Shown: positions 37,138-46,859, counted from the stretch's first letter. The stretch is DNA of 64,000 nucleotides from CBDHFQ01 sp965262565 (GCA_965262565.1 CBDHFQ010000007.1:455265-519264); one strand, 5' to 3'. Made by a program: numbers and translations. Notes: a model not told the origin generated them from the sequence alone.

Positions 37138-38385
37138 TTAAGAAATTCTTATCGCAATTCTATGGCATGCATTATTTAAATATCCTTTAGGGTTCCATCC
37201 AGGAACGACCATAGGTTGGCTGATTCCGTCACTATCAGTAGCTTTGGCCCAAATTTCATAATATCCTTCCTCAGGAAATTCAAGAGAAACGGTCCAATTT
37301 TGCCATGCTAAACGATTTACAGGTTCATTTAATTCCACTATTTTCCAGCTTGCACCGAAATCTATGGATACTTCTACCTTAGCGACCGACCGATCTCCCG
37401 CCCAAGCCTTGCCTCTCACTTCCAATTGCCTCCTATGCGCTAATATTCCTCCCGTTTTTGGATAGGTGATTAGTGATTTTACAGGCATGGATTCTATGAT
37501 ACACATATCTACCTCCTCCACTTTGGCTCCTGGAGGAACGGGCTTACAAGGAATTCGATAAGAATTACCTCCCATTTTAGGCCCATCATGTATTTTATTT
37601 CTTACCACAATGCGATCTAACCACTTTCCCGATGTAGAAGCAGGCCAACCTCCAAATACCAGCCTAAGCGGATATCCATTCATCATCGGTAAGGGTTCCC
37701 CATTCATTCCCCAGGCAATCAACGATTCCTCCTCCAGCGCCTTGCTCATTGGTACCCCCCTTGAAATCACCACCTTTTCCTCATCTCCACTCAAATGACG
37801 ATCCTTTCCATAATATCCAATATACACTGCATCCTCTTTTAGGCCCACAGCTTCTAATACATCCTTTAATCTAACACCAGTCCATTCAGGACAACCTACC
37901 GCCCCTAACGTCCATTGATTTCCCGAAGCTGGAGGATTAAATTCCGATCGCCCATTTCCTCCACATTCTAAGGTGAGCTGAAAAGTATGGATAGGAAACT
38001 CGCTTTTTAATTGTGCCAATGAGAAAGTTCTAGGCTTTACAACTGACTCTCCATCAATAGTCAATGTCCAATCATCCACATTCACTTCTTCGGGAGGGAT
38101 GCCATTATTACGCACAAATAGAACATCGGCAGGTGTTATGTCATCATCCAGCAAATGTGCGGGCGTCTCAGCATTCACTGGTCGAAGATTTAGAACACGT
38201 AATTCGCTACTTTTTCCCGGAATAGGATCCTGGGGTGAAGGTAACAGGTCTATCGGGAACCAACCTTCAGGAATATTGGCACTGAAAGCTATTCGACTTC
38301 CCAATAGTGAGCTGAATGCTAAAACGGAACTTTGTTTTAAAAATCGCCTTCTTGATGATTTCTGATAAGAATATGGTGGATTCAA
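37138..38385 (-). CDS. SorA-like sulfite dehydrogenase (molybdoenzyme)
   Basis: 415 residues. A twin-arginine signal (SSRRRFLKQSS, about 10-35) exports the folded enzyme. The molybdopterin domain shows the Mo-ligating Cys141 in TLECGGNGRSEF, then WTGVRLKDVLEAVGL, RGVPMSKALEEESLIAWGMNG and GYPLRLVFGGWPA. The C-terminal domain (about 295-410, RGKAWAGDRSVAKVEVSIDFGASW) is the dimerisation domain of the sulfite oxidase family. It oxidises sulfite to sulfate in the periplasm. It is first in an operon with the cytochrome c gene 31 nt downstream, giving a SorAB-like pair. Flanking sulfatase genes release sulfate, so the source of sulfite would be something else, such as sulfonates or thiosulfate. 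Confidence 0.9.
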   Translation of the reverse strand: MNPPYSYQKSSRRRFLKQSSVLAFSSLLGSRIAFSANIPEGWFPIDLLPSPQDPIPGKSSELRVLNLRPVNAETPAHLLDDDITPADVLFVRNNGIPPEEVNVDDWTLTIDGESVVKPRTFSLAQLKSEFPIHTFQLTLECGGNGRSEFNPPASGNQWTLGAVGCPEWTGVRLKDVLEAVGLKEDAVYIGYYGKDRHLSGDEEKVVISRGVPMSKALEEESLIAWGMNGEPLPMMNGYPLRLVFGGWPASTSGKWLDRIVVRNKIHDGPKMGGNSYRIPCKPVPPGAKVEEVDMCIIESMPVKSLITYPKTGGILAHRRQLEVRGKAWAGDRSVAKVEVSIDFGASWKIVELNEPVNRLAWQNWTVSLEFPEEGYYEIWAKATDSDGISQPMVVPGWNPKGYLNNACHRIAIRIS

Positions 38386-38556
38386 TAGATGACTTTTTTA
38401 GGAGTTATTAATAAAGGATTTACAACTTACAAGTTAACATACAGCTTATCCAGGCTAATTTCAACCTTTAGAATACCAGACATTTCACCAATTTTCCGAG
38501 TGTAAAAGCCTAAATAAAGATTGATCTATCTCATTTGACCTATTCAATCAATATGA

Positions 38557-40392
38557 CTACTGAACCCTCTTCAATACCAAGGCCTTTAAATGCCCCACTT
38601 CCATTCCCGGAATTTCCTCAGCAGTAAGAAATAAGCGATCAGTACCTTTATCTATAGAAATCGGTCCTAATTCTACCGTAGCCCATTCTTTCTCATAGGT
38701 CTCAATCCTGGGAATTCTATCATTTCCTATAATCTCTTCAGGATCAAACGCCTTAATGATCTCCCCTTCCTTATGATTCTTTCCCGCATGCAGGCGTACC
38801 CGAGTTCCTACATCATTAGCTGAAGTGGTATATTTAATAGAGGCTATCCATTCCCCTGCACTATGAGTATCCACCTTCCAGAAAATAGTGTCCTCCATTC
38901 CCGTCCAATTTACAATCCAATCATGTGCCCATCCATGTCCTTCCCTAAATTCAATATTCCCCACAAAGCTACTTTCATGTGCTGGCAAAGTGATCTCTTC
39001 TTGGCCCTCTAATCCAATGGGCACCAGCGTCTGATCCTCGAGGGCAGCTTCCATTTCTCTAAACCAATCCATGTATTGCTCCTTCAATTGATTAGCCATC
39101 TCTACTTTTTCTTTACTTAGATCTTTCTGTTGGCTTGGATCTTTCTTCATATCAAACAAACCTTCCTTATCCCCCTCTAACACCCAACGATAATGCGCAG
39201 TTCGAATGGCTCCTTTATAGGGCATAAATTCATGAGCGGAATTTTGGCTAAAAATAGGTCGATTTGCTAACTGTTGGCGAAGAGATGGATCTGGATGTTC
39301 AGTAAACATCCCTGCCAGACTCATTCCATCTAAGCTTAATGTTTCCGGAAGGGATATGCCGCATAAATCTGAAAGGGTAGGTAAGAGATCAATATGTGCC
39401 ATCCTCTCCAAATGTAATTGCCCCCCTGCTAATCTTCCGGGCCATTGAATAAAACAGGGAACGCGAACCCCTCCTTCATGCACTGACCCTTTAATCCCTC
39501 TCATCTCTCCATTAAATCTATGACCATTTGGTCCATTGTCCGTCAAAAAAACAACTATCGTCTCTTCTCGCAAAGATAATTCCTCCAATTTATCCAATAT
39601 TCGCCCTACATTATCATCTATATTTTCACACATTCCATATACCGCTGCCGTTTTTCTCCTGTCCAAACTATCCGTGAGATGCGATAATCTGGCAAGATTT
39701 CGGTCATAATAGTTGTCGGGTACCTGAAACGGACCATGAGGCGCGTTGTAGGGAATATAACAAAAGAAAGGTTCTTCCCGATGTGCTTCTATAAAAGAAA
39801 GGGCTTCATCCGTAAGGACATCGGAAATATATCCTTCTGTGGGATAAGGCTTGCTGTTTTTTTGTAAGGTAGTATTGAAATAGGTATACCAATGTCCTGA
39901 GCAAAAACCGACAAATTCATCAAATCCTTGTTGGTTAGGATGAAAGGGATAATGTGCCCCATTATGCCATTTTCCAAAACAAGCGGTCGAGTATCCATCT
40001 TTCTTAAATACTTCTGCAATAGTGATTTCCGACCCATGCATATTTTCCAATCCACCACTCACCCAGCGTGTACCTGTCCTGGGATGGTATCTGCCCGTCA
40101 ACAAACTCGCTCGGGTAGGGGCACATAAAGGACTGACATAAAAACGATCTAATCGAATTCCTTCTTTGGCAAATTGATCCAACACTGGCGTTTGTAGGTA
40201 GGGATTGCCATGTATACTCAAGTCTCCATATCCCTGATCATCAGTCAGAATCAGCACTACATTAGGTTTTCTTTCCGATTGGGCAACTACTGAAGAGGTC
40301 TCCCATAAACCCGGGAATATCACCCACCAACATAGCGACAAATAATAATAAGTAATAGTAGTCTTATTCATAAGGGTTAACAGCTTATGCAA
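38557..40392 (-). CDS. Secreted arylsulfatase with C-terminal beta domain
   Basis: 611 residues; the ATG at codon 8 (40371) is an alternative start. The signal peptide (about 8-38) is followed by a sulfatase domain beginning PNVVLILTDDQGYGDLSIHGN. CAPTR (90-94) has the predicted formylglycine Cys90 and a Thr in place of the usual Ser. VVFLTDNGPNGHRFNGEMRG holds the next metal-binding Asp-Asn. Residues about 485-610 form an extra beta domain often found at the end of Bacteroidota arylsulfatases. It is not closely similar to the other two sulfatases in the window. It diverges from the GH3 gene, with only 54 bp between start codons, so their promoters must overlap or lie inside the neighbouring leader. 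Confidence 0.92.
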   Translation of the reverse strand: MHKLLTLMNKTTITYYYLSLCWWVIFPGLWETSSVVAQSERKPNVVLILTDDQGYGDLSIHGNPYLQTPVLDQFAKEGIRLDRFYVSPLCAPTRASLLTGRYHPRTGTRWVSGGLENMHGSEITIAEVFKKDGYSTACFGKWHNGAHYPFHPNQQGFDEFVGFCSGHWYTYFNTTLQKNSKPYPTEGYISDVLTDEALSFIEAHREEPFFCYIPYNAPHGPFQVPDNYYDRNLARLSHLTDSLDRRKTAAVYGMCENIDDNVGRILDKLEELSLREETIVVFLTDNGPNGHRFNGEMRGIKGSVHEGGVRVPCFIQWPGRLAGGQLHLERMAHIDLLPTLSDLCGISLPETLSLDGMSLAGMFTEHPDPSLRQQLANRPIFSQNSAHEFMPYKGAIRTAHYRWVLEGDKEGLFDMKKDPSQQKDLSKEKVEMANQLKEQYMDWFREMEAALEDQTLVPIGLEGQEEITLPAHESSFVGNIEFREGHGWAHDWIVNWTGMEDTIFWKVDTHSAGEWIASIKYTTSANDVGTRVRLHAGKNHKEGEIIKAFDPEEIIGNDRIPRIETYEKEWATVELGPISIDKGTDRLFLTAEEIPGMEVGHLKALVLKRVQ

Positions 40393-40446
40393 TTCTCAGT
40401 AAATAAATTAGATTAGAAAATAGGATAAACCAACAAATTATTCGTA

Positions 40447-42021
40447 ATGTGGTTTCCTGTATTAATCAAGTTAATGATACTAATTCCGGGTATGGCTATT
40501 CTAGGCAACATTATTAAAGGAGCGATTAAAGTAGCGGAAACCGTGAGTAGCATTCATCGTTCTCCTGAGCATCAACAAATCGCACAATTACGTCATCTTC
40601 TAAAAGAAGCTAAATATTCGGAATTTGGCATTGAACACGAATTTTCGGACATCCTGCATTCTAAGGATATTCGCAAAGCATATGCTGAAAGAGTCGCTTA
40701 TGTTGATTATGACGATATGTTTACGGCTTATTGGCACAAAGTCCTCGAAGGCGAATCTGATATCACCTGGCCTGGAACCGTCTCTTATTTTGCCAAAAGT
40801 TCCGGAACTACGGGTAAAGAGCCCAAACATATCCCTGTTACAAATGCCATGATAGATAGTATTCGCAAAACGGGCATCCAACAATTACTGAGCTTAAGTC
40901 ATTTTGATATTCCTGCAGAAGTATTTGAAAAAGAGGTCCTCATGCTGGGAAGTAGCACTGATCTAGCTTTTAGGCAAGGACATTATGAAGGAGAAATTAG
41001 TGGGATAAGTGCCAGTAATATTCCCTCCTGGTTCGAACATGTGTACAAACCGGGAAAAGAGATTGCGAAAATTGACGACTTTGATCAGCGCATTCATGAA
41101 ATTGCAAAGGCTGCACCAGATTGGGATATAGGCGCATTATCAGGAATTCCCTCCTGGATACATTTAATGTTAAAATATATCGTCGAGTACCATCAACTAG
41201 ACAATATTCACGAGATATGGCCCAACCTTACTTTATATACTTCTGGAGGAGTAGCTTTCGAGCCATATAGAAAAAATATTGAAGCTCTACTCGCCCACCC
41301 CCTAATTTACCTAGATACATATCTAGCTTCAGAAGGGTTTTTTGCTTTCAATAGCAGACCAGAAACACCGGCTATGCAGCTTGTCCTTGATCAAGGAGTA
41401 TATTTTGAATTTGTTCCATTTGATCAGGAACACGTAGGAGAAGATGGCAAGCCATTTCCGAACACCAAACCTATCTTGATAGAAGAGGTAGAACAAGACA
41501 AAGATTATGTGATGGTGATTTCTACTTGTTCAGGTGCATGGCGATATTTGATAGGTGATACTATCCGATTTACTGACACAATAAGAAAGGAAATCCTTAT
41601 TACAGGAAGAACTAAATTTTTTCTTAACGTAGTGGGATCACAATTGTCCGTAGATAAAATGATTGACGGAATCACTCGTCTTGAAGATTTTTTTGATATC
41701 AAGATAGAAGAGTTTACAGTTGCAGCAGTAGAAATAAATGAGGGGTGGGCTCATAAATGGTTCATAGGAACCGAGGATCACGTAGAAGTAGAGGAAGTCT
41801 CCCGGAAATTAGATGAATTTATCCTTGACAACAACAAAGGATACAGGGAAGCACGTAAAAAAGCACTAAAAAAAGTAATCGTTGTTCCAGTCTCGCCAGA
41901 TTTATTTTATCAGTATCAGGATCAGGAAAAACACAAAGGAGGACAAGTAAAGTTCGCTCGAGTTCTAACAGAGGATCAGTTGAGTAAATGGGAAGAATTT
42001 CTAACCCGACAAAATGGATGA
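40447..42021 (+). CDS. GH3 auxin-responsive promoter family acyl-adenylase
   Basis: 524 residues, the length of the GH3 family. The ATP-binding motif YFAKSSGTTGKEPKHIPVT is near residue 118, followed by LYTSGGVAFEPYR, TYLASEGFFAFNS and VISTCSGAWRYLIGDTIRFT. Plant GH3 enzymes adenylate jasmonate or auxin and join them to amino acids. Bacterial members occur widely in Bacteroidota and their substrates are unknown. The N-terminus contains a hydrophobic stretch (VLIKLMILIPGMAILGNII) that may be a membrane anchor. It ends 7 bp before the convergent protease gene, with no room for a separate terminator. Confidence 0.9.
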   Translation: MWFPVLIKLMILIPGMAILGNIIKGAIKVAETVSSIHRSPEHQQIAQLRHLLKEAKYSEFGIEHEFSDILHSKDIRKAYAERVAYVDYDDMFTAYWHKVLEGESDITWPGTVSYFAKSSGTTGKEPKHIPVTNAMIDSIRKTGIQQLLSLSHFDIPAEVFEKEVLMLGSSTDLAFRQGHYEGEISGISASNIPSWFEHVYKPGKEIAKIDDFDQRIHEIAKAAPDWDIGALSGIPSWIHLMLKYIVEYHQLDNIHEIWPNLTLYTSGGVAFEPYRKNIEALLAHPLIYLDTYLASEGFFAFNSRPETPAMQLVLDQGVYFEFVPFDQEHVGEDGKPFPNTKPILIEEVEQDKDYVMVISTCSGAWRYLIGDTIRFTDTIRKEILITGRTKFFLNVVGSQLSVDKMIDGITRLEDFFDIKIEEFTVAAVEINEGWAHKWFIGTEDHVEVEEVSRKLDEFILDNNKGYREARKKALKKVIVVPVSPDLFYQYQDQEKHKGGQVKFARVLTEDQLSKWEEFLTRQNG

Positions 42022-42028
42022 AATTATC

Positions 42029-42748
42029 CTATTCAGGCATTAGCGGTACTTCTACTTCTCTACCAATTAGCTTAAGTACTTCTTCAGGAGAAAGATAATA
42101 TCTCAATATTCTCGCTTTGTACGCAGAGGACAAATTTCTATTACTTAATATAAATTGCTTTGTACAAACCAGCTCATCTGCGTATCCATGTTGTAAAGCA
42201 TAAAGATCTGCCGTTCTCTCAGCTCCTTCTTTGAATTCAGGTGATAATAAATATCCCAGGACAAAATTGATCAATTGCCAATTAGACCTTCTGTCATAGT
42301 CCATGATGTGTCCTAGTTCATGGGCAATCCATCCCTTGAGGACTTCTTCGGAAAGTTCTGATATTCTAATTCCTTTGTCCAATGCTTCATTATTGCTGAT
42401 TCGAATTTCATACCATCTGGATGCTTTGGAAATAAATGGAAAATACCAGGGAGGTCTTGCCTGCATCGTAGGCCCTACAGTCTTAGTGAAAAATATATGA
42501 ATCTTGGTATTAGACAGTTCTGGATAGGCATGTAATACCTCGACACAGATATCCTTAATCGAATTGGGTAATATTTTATCCTTTATGTTAACAGCAACCT
42601 CCCCAAATTCCACATCATCATCACCTTGAAAATGATCTGGATATGATAGATCGTAATCCTGCATGGTTAATAATTTCCAGGATATCCCTATAATTAAAAT
42701 GAAAGCAAAAAATCCCCACATATAGATATTGTAAATACTTTTCTTCAT
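42029..42748 (-). CDS. Membrane-anchored zinc metalloprotease (HExxH)
   Basis: 239 residues. One N-terminal membrane helix (about 8-26) is followed by a periplasmic or surface domain. WIAHELGHIMDYD holds the HExxH zinc site (near residue 148). EGAERTADLYALQHGY, about 30 residues later, supplies the ExxxD-type third ligand of gluzincins such as M48. The protein is shorter than classic M48 proteases and lacks the multi-span HtpX core. The substrate is unknown. Its 3' end lies 7 bp from that of the GH3 gene. Confidence 0.82.
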   Translation of the reverse strand: MKKSIYNIYMWGFFAFILIIGISWKLLTMQDYDLSYPDHFQGDDDVEFGEVAVNIKDKILPNSIKDICVEVLHAYPELSNTKIHIFFTKTVGPTMQARPPWYFPFISKASRWYEIRISNNEALDKGIRISELSEEVLKGWIAHELGHIMDYDRRSNWQLINFVLGYLLSPEFKEGAERTADLYALQHGYADELVCTKQFILSNRNLSSAYKARILRYYLSPEEVLKLIGREVEVPLMPE

Positions 42749-43213
42749 AAACGGTTGTGATGCTTCATTTGTATAGACGAAAATTAAGGCAGAAGTTTCA
42801 AAATTGCCCGATTTAATTACACAACTTCTTACAATGAAATTTTCGACAAAACGATCGAACTATCAATTTTAAGTCATCAATAAATTGATAGTCAGTATAT
42901 TATTTTTATTAATTGAATATTTAGTTAACTAATTTATTACATCGTTCTCGAAATGAAGAGGTAAGAAAAATCTCTTTCTAACTTCATAATTATATATTCT
43001 GCTGTACCCTTTACCCTAATTATAACACAAGAACGCCAAGAGTTGTCTACTTTCTACCTATATTTGATCATGTTAGTATTTATACAAGTAAACAGATCAT
43101 GACCAAATGACATTATTTTAACGGATTATAATTAGTATTTTTTTTCTATCTTTTTTATTTCCCGTGCCAATATGTAAATACCCGGCTATTAATTAACCAC
43201 AATAACCACAAAC
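42749..43213. other. Divergent intergenic region (465 bp) with inverted repeat
   Basis: AT-rich region between the metalloprotease (minus) and caspase (plus) starts. It contains an 11-bp inverted repeat (42859-42892). TATATTTG at 43059-43066 matches the -7 consensus, but the nearest upstream TTG (43043-43045) is too close for a standard promoter. No gene or structured RNA was recognised. Confidence 0.5.
42859..42892. repeat. 11-bp inverted repeat upstream of caspase gene
   Basis: ACTATCAATTT (42859-42869) and AAATTGATAGT (42882-42892) are exact reverse complements separated by 12 nt. It lies within the divergent region and is not followed by a T-tract on the side needed to end a gene, so it may be an operator or a transcript hairpin. 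Confidence 0.55.
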
Positions 43214-45361
43214 ATGAACTCTCATCAATCCCCCCAACTATTCGCTTTACTTATCGGAATCAATGACTATTTGCATAATAACGTGCCAGATCTGAGAGGT
43301 TGCGTAAAAGATATTGACAATATAGATGAGTTCCTCGACTTGCCTTTCATGGCGGCCAAGTTTCCTTCAGGAATCCATAAAAAGCGACTCACAGACTCAG
43401 ATGCTACTAAAGTAAATATCATAAAAGGATTTAAGGAATTTCTCCATCAGGCGACTCCAGGAGATACCGCACTTATTTACTTTTCAGGGCATGGTGTACG
43501 GGAGCGTACGAACATTGACGTATTTAAAGCTGATGAATTCGATGGAAATATTTCATCCTTAGTATGTCACGATAGTAATCCTCAACAGCATCAGATTCCA
43601 GAATTAGCCTGTTTAGCAGATAAGGAACTTAGATACCTGATCCATGAATTAGCGATGGATGAACAGCGAAAGAGAAAAGTAAATGTAGTTATGATTGCAG
43701 ATTGCTGTCATTCAGGAGAAAATACCAGAGCAGCCATAGAAGAACCCTTTGTCAGGCAAGTAGAAAGGAGAGCATTCAATCCGAGAAGTGAGGCCGGCTT
43801 TTTCTTTTGGGAAGAATTAAAGGATCAAATAGCCCAAAACATGCCCTTGAGCACTATTTTACCTGAAGGGGAACATATCCAAATGGCAGCATGTAAGGAT
43901 GTAGAATTGGCTCAAGAACTTCCACCTGAGGCTCAAATTCGTACAGGAGCATTTTCAAGCGCCTTATTGAAAGTGCTAACACAATTTGAGGGAGCTATTA
44001 GCTATGACGACTTATACAGCAGGGTCCTAAACCAAATGCCTACCTATACGCAGTCGAACACTGCACAAACTCCTCAAATATATCTTCGCTTAAACCAACC
44101 CAATCAACAGTATCTTTCTTTTCTTACCAATCAAACCGGACATAAATCCATGACTTGTGGAGTGGTTTATGATGAAAGAGCGGAGAATTGGCGGATCACT
44201 GCTGGTGCACTAAGGGCCATCCCCATTGACCAGAAAAAAAATCCGACAGAAGTAGAAGTATTCAAAGCCGATCAACCAGAGAAGTCTCTTAACGCTCATA
44301 TAGAACAAGTCTTTCCAGGTTATTCTATCATTACTTTCGCAGATGAATCACCGGATCAAAGCGATTTAACCTACTATGCCAGAGTAAAAGGTAGTGGAAT
44401 AGATCCTCTTCGCATTTTTGTAACAGGGGCTGATGAAAAGGGGGTTGAACTGACCACACGGTTTTTAAAAGATTCTTCAGATAAAGAAGAATTATTTCAA
44501 TATGAAGAACAGGAAGAAAACGCTGATTACGTATTTAATATAAATGATGGTATTTTATTTACGACTCGTCCTTTTGATCATGAACGGCCGCTGATACAGG
44601 GAATTGCCATTAAGGTAGATGAGGCATATCAAGAGGATAAACTCCAGATTGCAGAACAGGACCTTCGCCAAATAGCTAATTGGACCTTCCTTAAAAAACT
44701 GGACTATTCTGAGGGACATGACATAAGTCATTTTACCAGCCAGGAAGTAACGATGTTTCCCGTAGAATTCAGGATGTATGTGTTATCTCCTGACGGGGAA
44801 GAAAGAAGGGTGCTTCCCAAGAAGAATGCGTTTATTTTCGATTATCCAATGGACACCACTGAGGATGGAGAAGGAAAAGTGCTAGAGACCTTTTTCCGTC
44901 TCGAATTAATCAATCACTCAGATACTGATTATTTCTGTAGCATCCTTTACTTATCCAACTTGTTCGGGGTTAGTGCAGAGATGATGGTTTCTCCTCAGTT
45001 ATTATTAGGCAAAGATCAACAAATTCTTAGTTCAAAAGGACATTCTCTTCCTAATGGAAAAAAGTACATAAAAATGAGCCTCGAACATGAGGAATATGTG
45101 AAGTATTTTAACTATCAGGATATCACCTACTACTTTAAGATGATTGTGAGCAAAACTGCTTTTGATGTAAAAAAGTTGGAGATGAAGAGCTTACCAAAGC
45201 CAGTGGCTCCTAATCGCGAACAGGAAAAAAGTAGTAAGACCTCAGGAACGAGGGATATATTCTCATTTGAACCTGTAGCACCTGAAGTGCAATGGGAAGT
45301 TCATACGTTCTCTTTAACTATCATGAATCCCTTTTTTAAGCCATCGCCGCATATTCTTTGA
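43214..45361 (+). CDS. Caspase-family (C14) protease, two-domain
   Basis: 715 residues. The N-terminal caspase-like domain (about 8-310) has the first-strand FALLIGINDYL, catalytic His93 in YFSGHGV and the catalytic Cys in IADCCHSGE (Cys165, with Cys164 next to it), all required residues present. LDLPFMAAKFP and the acidic MAACKDVELAQE segment fit bacterial metacaspase-type proteins. The C-terminal 400 residues are beta-rich (VEFRMYVLSPDGEERRV, TFFRLELINHSDTDYFCSILYLSN) and look like DUF4384-type or similar surface-binding modules. No signal peptide or membrane anchor is seen. Its last 26 bp overlap the 3' end of the convergent desaturase. No defence or toxin gene lies adjacent, so its role is open. 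Confidence 0.87.
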   Translation: MNSHQSPQLFALLIGINDYLHNNVPDLRGCVKDIDNIDEFLDLPFMAAKFPSGIHKKRLTDSDATKVNIIKGFKEFLHQATPGDTALIYFSGHGVRERTNIDVFKADEFDGNISSLVCHDSNPQQHQIPELACLADKELRYLIHELAMDEQRKRKVNVVMIADCCHSGENTRAAIEEPFVRQVERRAFNPRSEAGFFFWEELKDQIAQNMPLSTILPEGEHIQMAACKDVELAQELPPEAQIRTGAFSSALLKVLTQFEGAISYDDLYSRVLNQMPTYTQSNTAQTPQIYLRLNQPNQQYLSFLTNQTGHKSMTCGVVYDERAENWRITAGALRAIPIDQKKNPTEVEVFKADQPEKSLNAHIEQVFPGYSIITFADESPDQSDLTYYARVKGSGIDPLRIFVTGADEKGVELTTRFLKDSSDKEELFQYEEQEENADYVFNINDGILFTTRPFDHERPLIQGIAIKVDEAYQEDKLQIAEQDLRQIANWTFLKKLDYSEGHDISHFTSQEVTMFPVEFRMYVLSPDGEERRVLPKKNAFIFDYPMDTTEDGEGKVLETFFRLELINHSDTDYFCSILYLSNLFGVSAEMMVSPQLLLGKDQQILSSKGHSLPNGKKYIKMSLEHEEYVKYFNYQDITYYFKMIVSKTAFDVKKLEMKSLPKPVAPNREQEKSSKTSGTRDIFSFEPVAPEVQWEVHTFSLTIMNPFFKPSPHIL

Positions 45362-46352
45362 ACGTGATCATACGCTTTTGCTTATGATCCCATAACTTAT
45401 AATTCATACACTTCAAGCTCTGTTTAAAGGTCAGTACATTGACGAATTTATTCAGAACAGGATTTTCCTTAGCACAGGCTTCGAGGTGGTAATTTGGGAT
45501 TCGAGGATTGAGGTGATGAATGTGGTGAAATCCTATGTTACCTGATAACCATTGGAACAATTTGGGAAGTTTGTAATAAGTTGCTCCTTTTATAGAGGCC
45601 AACAAATGATTCCATTGCTCCTTCCTCTCTTTATAATTGTCTTCATGCTGGTGTTGAACATAAAAGAACCAGAAAGCGATAATACCAAAGAAGAAGATGA
45701 TAGGTACTTGAACCAATAAGAAGTTTTGCCAGCCCACGATGAAAGCGATGGCTATATAAGCAAGAACTAAAAGAATATTATTCATAAAGTATGAAACGCG
45801 AATTCTTTTCCATCCTTTGAGCCTGATAAAAGGATAGCGTAAACTGAAAAGTATGTATATTATGGGAGCAACTATAAATTGGACAATGGGATTTCTATAA
45901 ATTCTATATCCCAATTTTCCCCAAAAAGAACTATGGCGATATTCTTCAGTAGTCAAATAATAAATATCTCCTAATCCTCTATATTCTAATTGACCACTAT
46001 GGGTGTGATGTGCATTGTGTGTACGACTCCAGTATTTATAAGGAATAGTACTAAATAGGCTGGAAACGAAGCCTATAACATTATTCCATTTCTTGGAATT
46101 TAGAAAGGATTGGTGGCCGCAATCATGTTGTATGATAAAAATACGAACCAGAAAAAAAGCATTAACTAAAGCCAAGAATAAAGTAATAAAGTAAGACCAG
46201 CCCAGGCTAAAATACATTAGAATACAAATTCCCAGAAATGGTAAAAAAGAATTTAACAGTTGAATAATAGCTTTTTTGGTATTGGGTTGTTGGTATTTTT
46301 TAATCATCACCCTCCAATCTCTAAGCGCTTCTTCTATTTGAGCTTGTTGCAT
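45336..46352 (-). CDS. Membrane fatty acid desaturase
   Basis: The frame is open from 46421, but the ATG at 46352 (MQQAQIEEALRDW) starts the recognisable protein, giving 338 residues. Three His boxes of membrane desaturases are present: HDCGH, HNAHH (in SRTHNAHHTH) and HHIHH (in GFHHIHHLNP). Four hydrophobic segments flank them. It inserts a cis double bond into acyl chains in the membrane, adapting fluidity to cold. The RRM-protein gene, also often cold-linked, lies about 200 bp upstream on the same strand. Its stop overlaps that of the caspase gene by 26 bp. Confidence 0.92.
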   Translation of the reverse strand: MQQAQIEEALRDWRVMIKKYQQPNTKKAIIQLLNSFLPFLGICILMYFSLGWSYFITLFLALVNAFFLVRIFIIQHDCGHQSFLNSKKWNNVIGFVSSLFSTIPYKYWSRTHNAHHTHSGQLEYRGLGDIYYLTTEEYRHSSFWGKLGYRIYRNPIVQFIVAPIIYILFSLRYPFIRLKGWKRIRVSYFMNNILLVLAYIAIAFIVGWQNFLLVQVPIIFFFGIIAFWFFYVQHQHEDNYKERKEQWNHLLASIKGATYYKLPKLFQWLSGNIGFHHIHHLNPRIPNYHLEACAKENPVLNKFVNVLTFKQSLKCMNYKLWDHKQKRMITFKEYAAMA

Positions 46353-46553
46353 TTCGTATAATTTGCAGTTAATGTGCGGAAAAATAATACCCGGGAAGAA
46401 AAAACTCAACCCGGGAAGCATATTTTTTTTCTAATATGAGTTATAGCACCTTGCTAACATCAGCAGAATGTATGAATACCAATAAGATGATATACACTTG
46501 CGAGTAAGACTATGTGGAAAAATAAGAGCAAAAATTAATAGAAAACGTTTGAC

Positions 46554-46859
46554 TTAGTATCTATTTCTTCTTCCGCCTCCTCCACCTTGACGGTAATTAT
46601 TACCACCATTATTCTCTCTGCGAGGCTCAGCTTTCTTCACTACGATAGTTCTTCCGTCAAGTTCAGAACCGTTGAGTTCATTGATAGCATTCATAGCCTC
46701 TTCCTCATTATCCATTTCGACAAAACCGAATCCTCTAGACCTACCTGTGTATTTGTCCATGATAACGTTAGCCGAATTTACTTCTCCGAAATCTTCAAAT
46801 GCTTCGCGAAGTCCTTCACTATCAGTATTAAAGCTCAGTTTCGCTACAAAAATGTTCAT
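46554..46859 (-). CDS. RRM-type RNA-binding protein
   Basis: 101 residues: one RNA-recognition motif plus a Gly/Arg/Asn-rich tail (NNGGNNYRQGGGGGRRN). RNP2 is NIFVAKLS at the N-terminus and RNP1 is RGFGFVEM near residue 43, with the aromatic residues in place. Small RRM proteins of this glycine-rich-tail type in cyanobacteria and Bacteroidota are often cold-induced RNA chaperones. A TAAGTTTG -7 box lies at 46964-46971, so the leader would be close to 100 nt. Confidence 0.93.
   Translation of the reverse strand: MNIFVAKLSFNTDSEGLREAFEDFGEVNSANVIMDKYTGRSRGFGFVEMDNEEEAMNAINELNGSELDGRTIVVKKAEPRRENNGGNNYRQGGGGGRRNRY

Noticed and set aside
32568..40392. Whole block as a polysaccharide utilisation locus
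   Set aside because: No glycoside hydrolase, lyase or SusCD pair lies within the block, and no shared regulator was seen.
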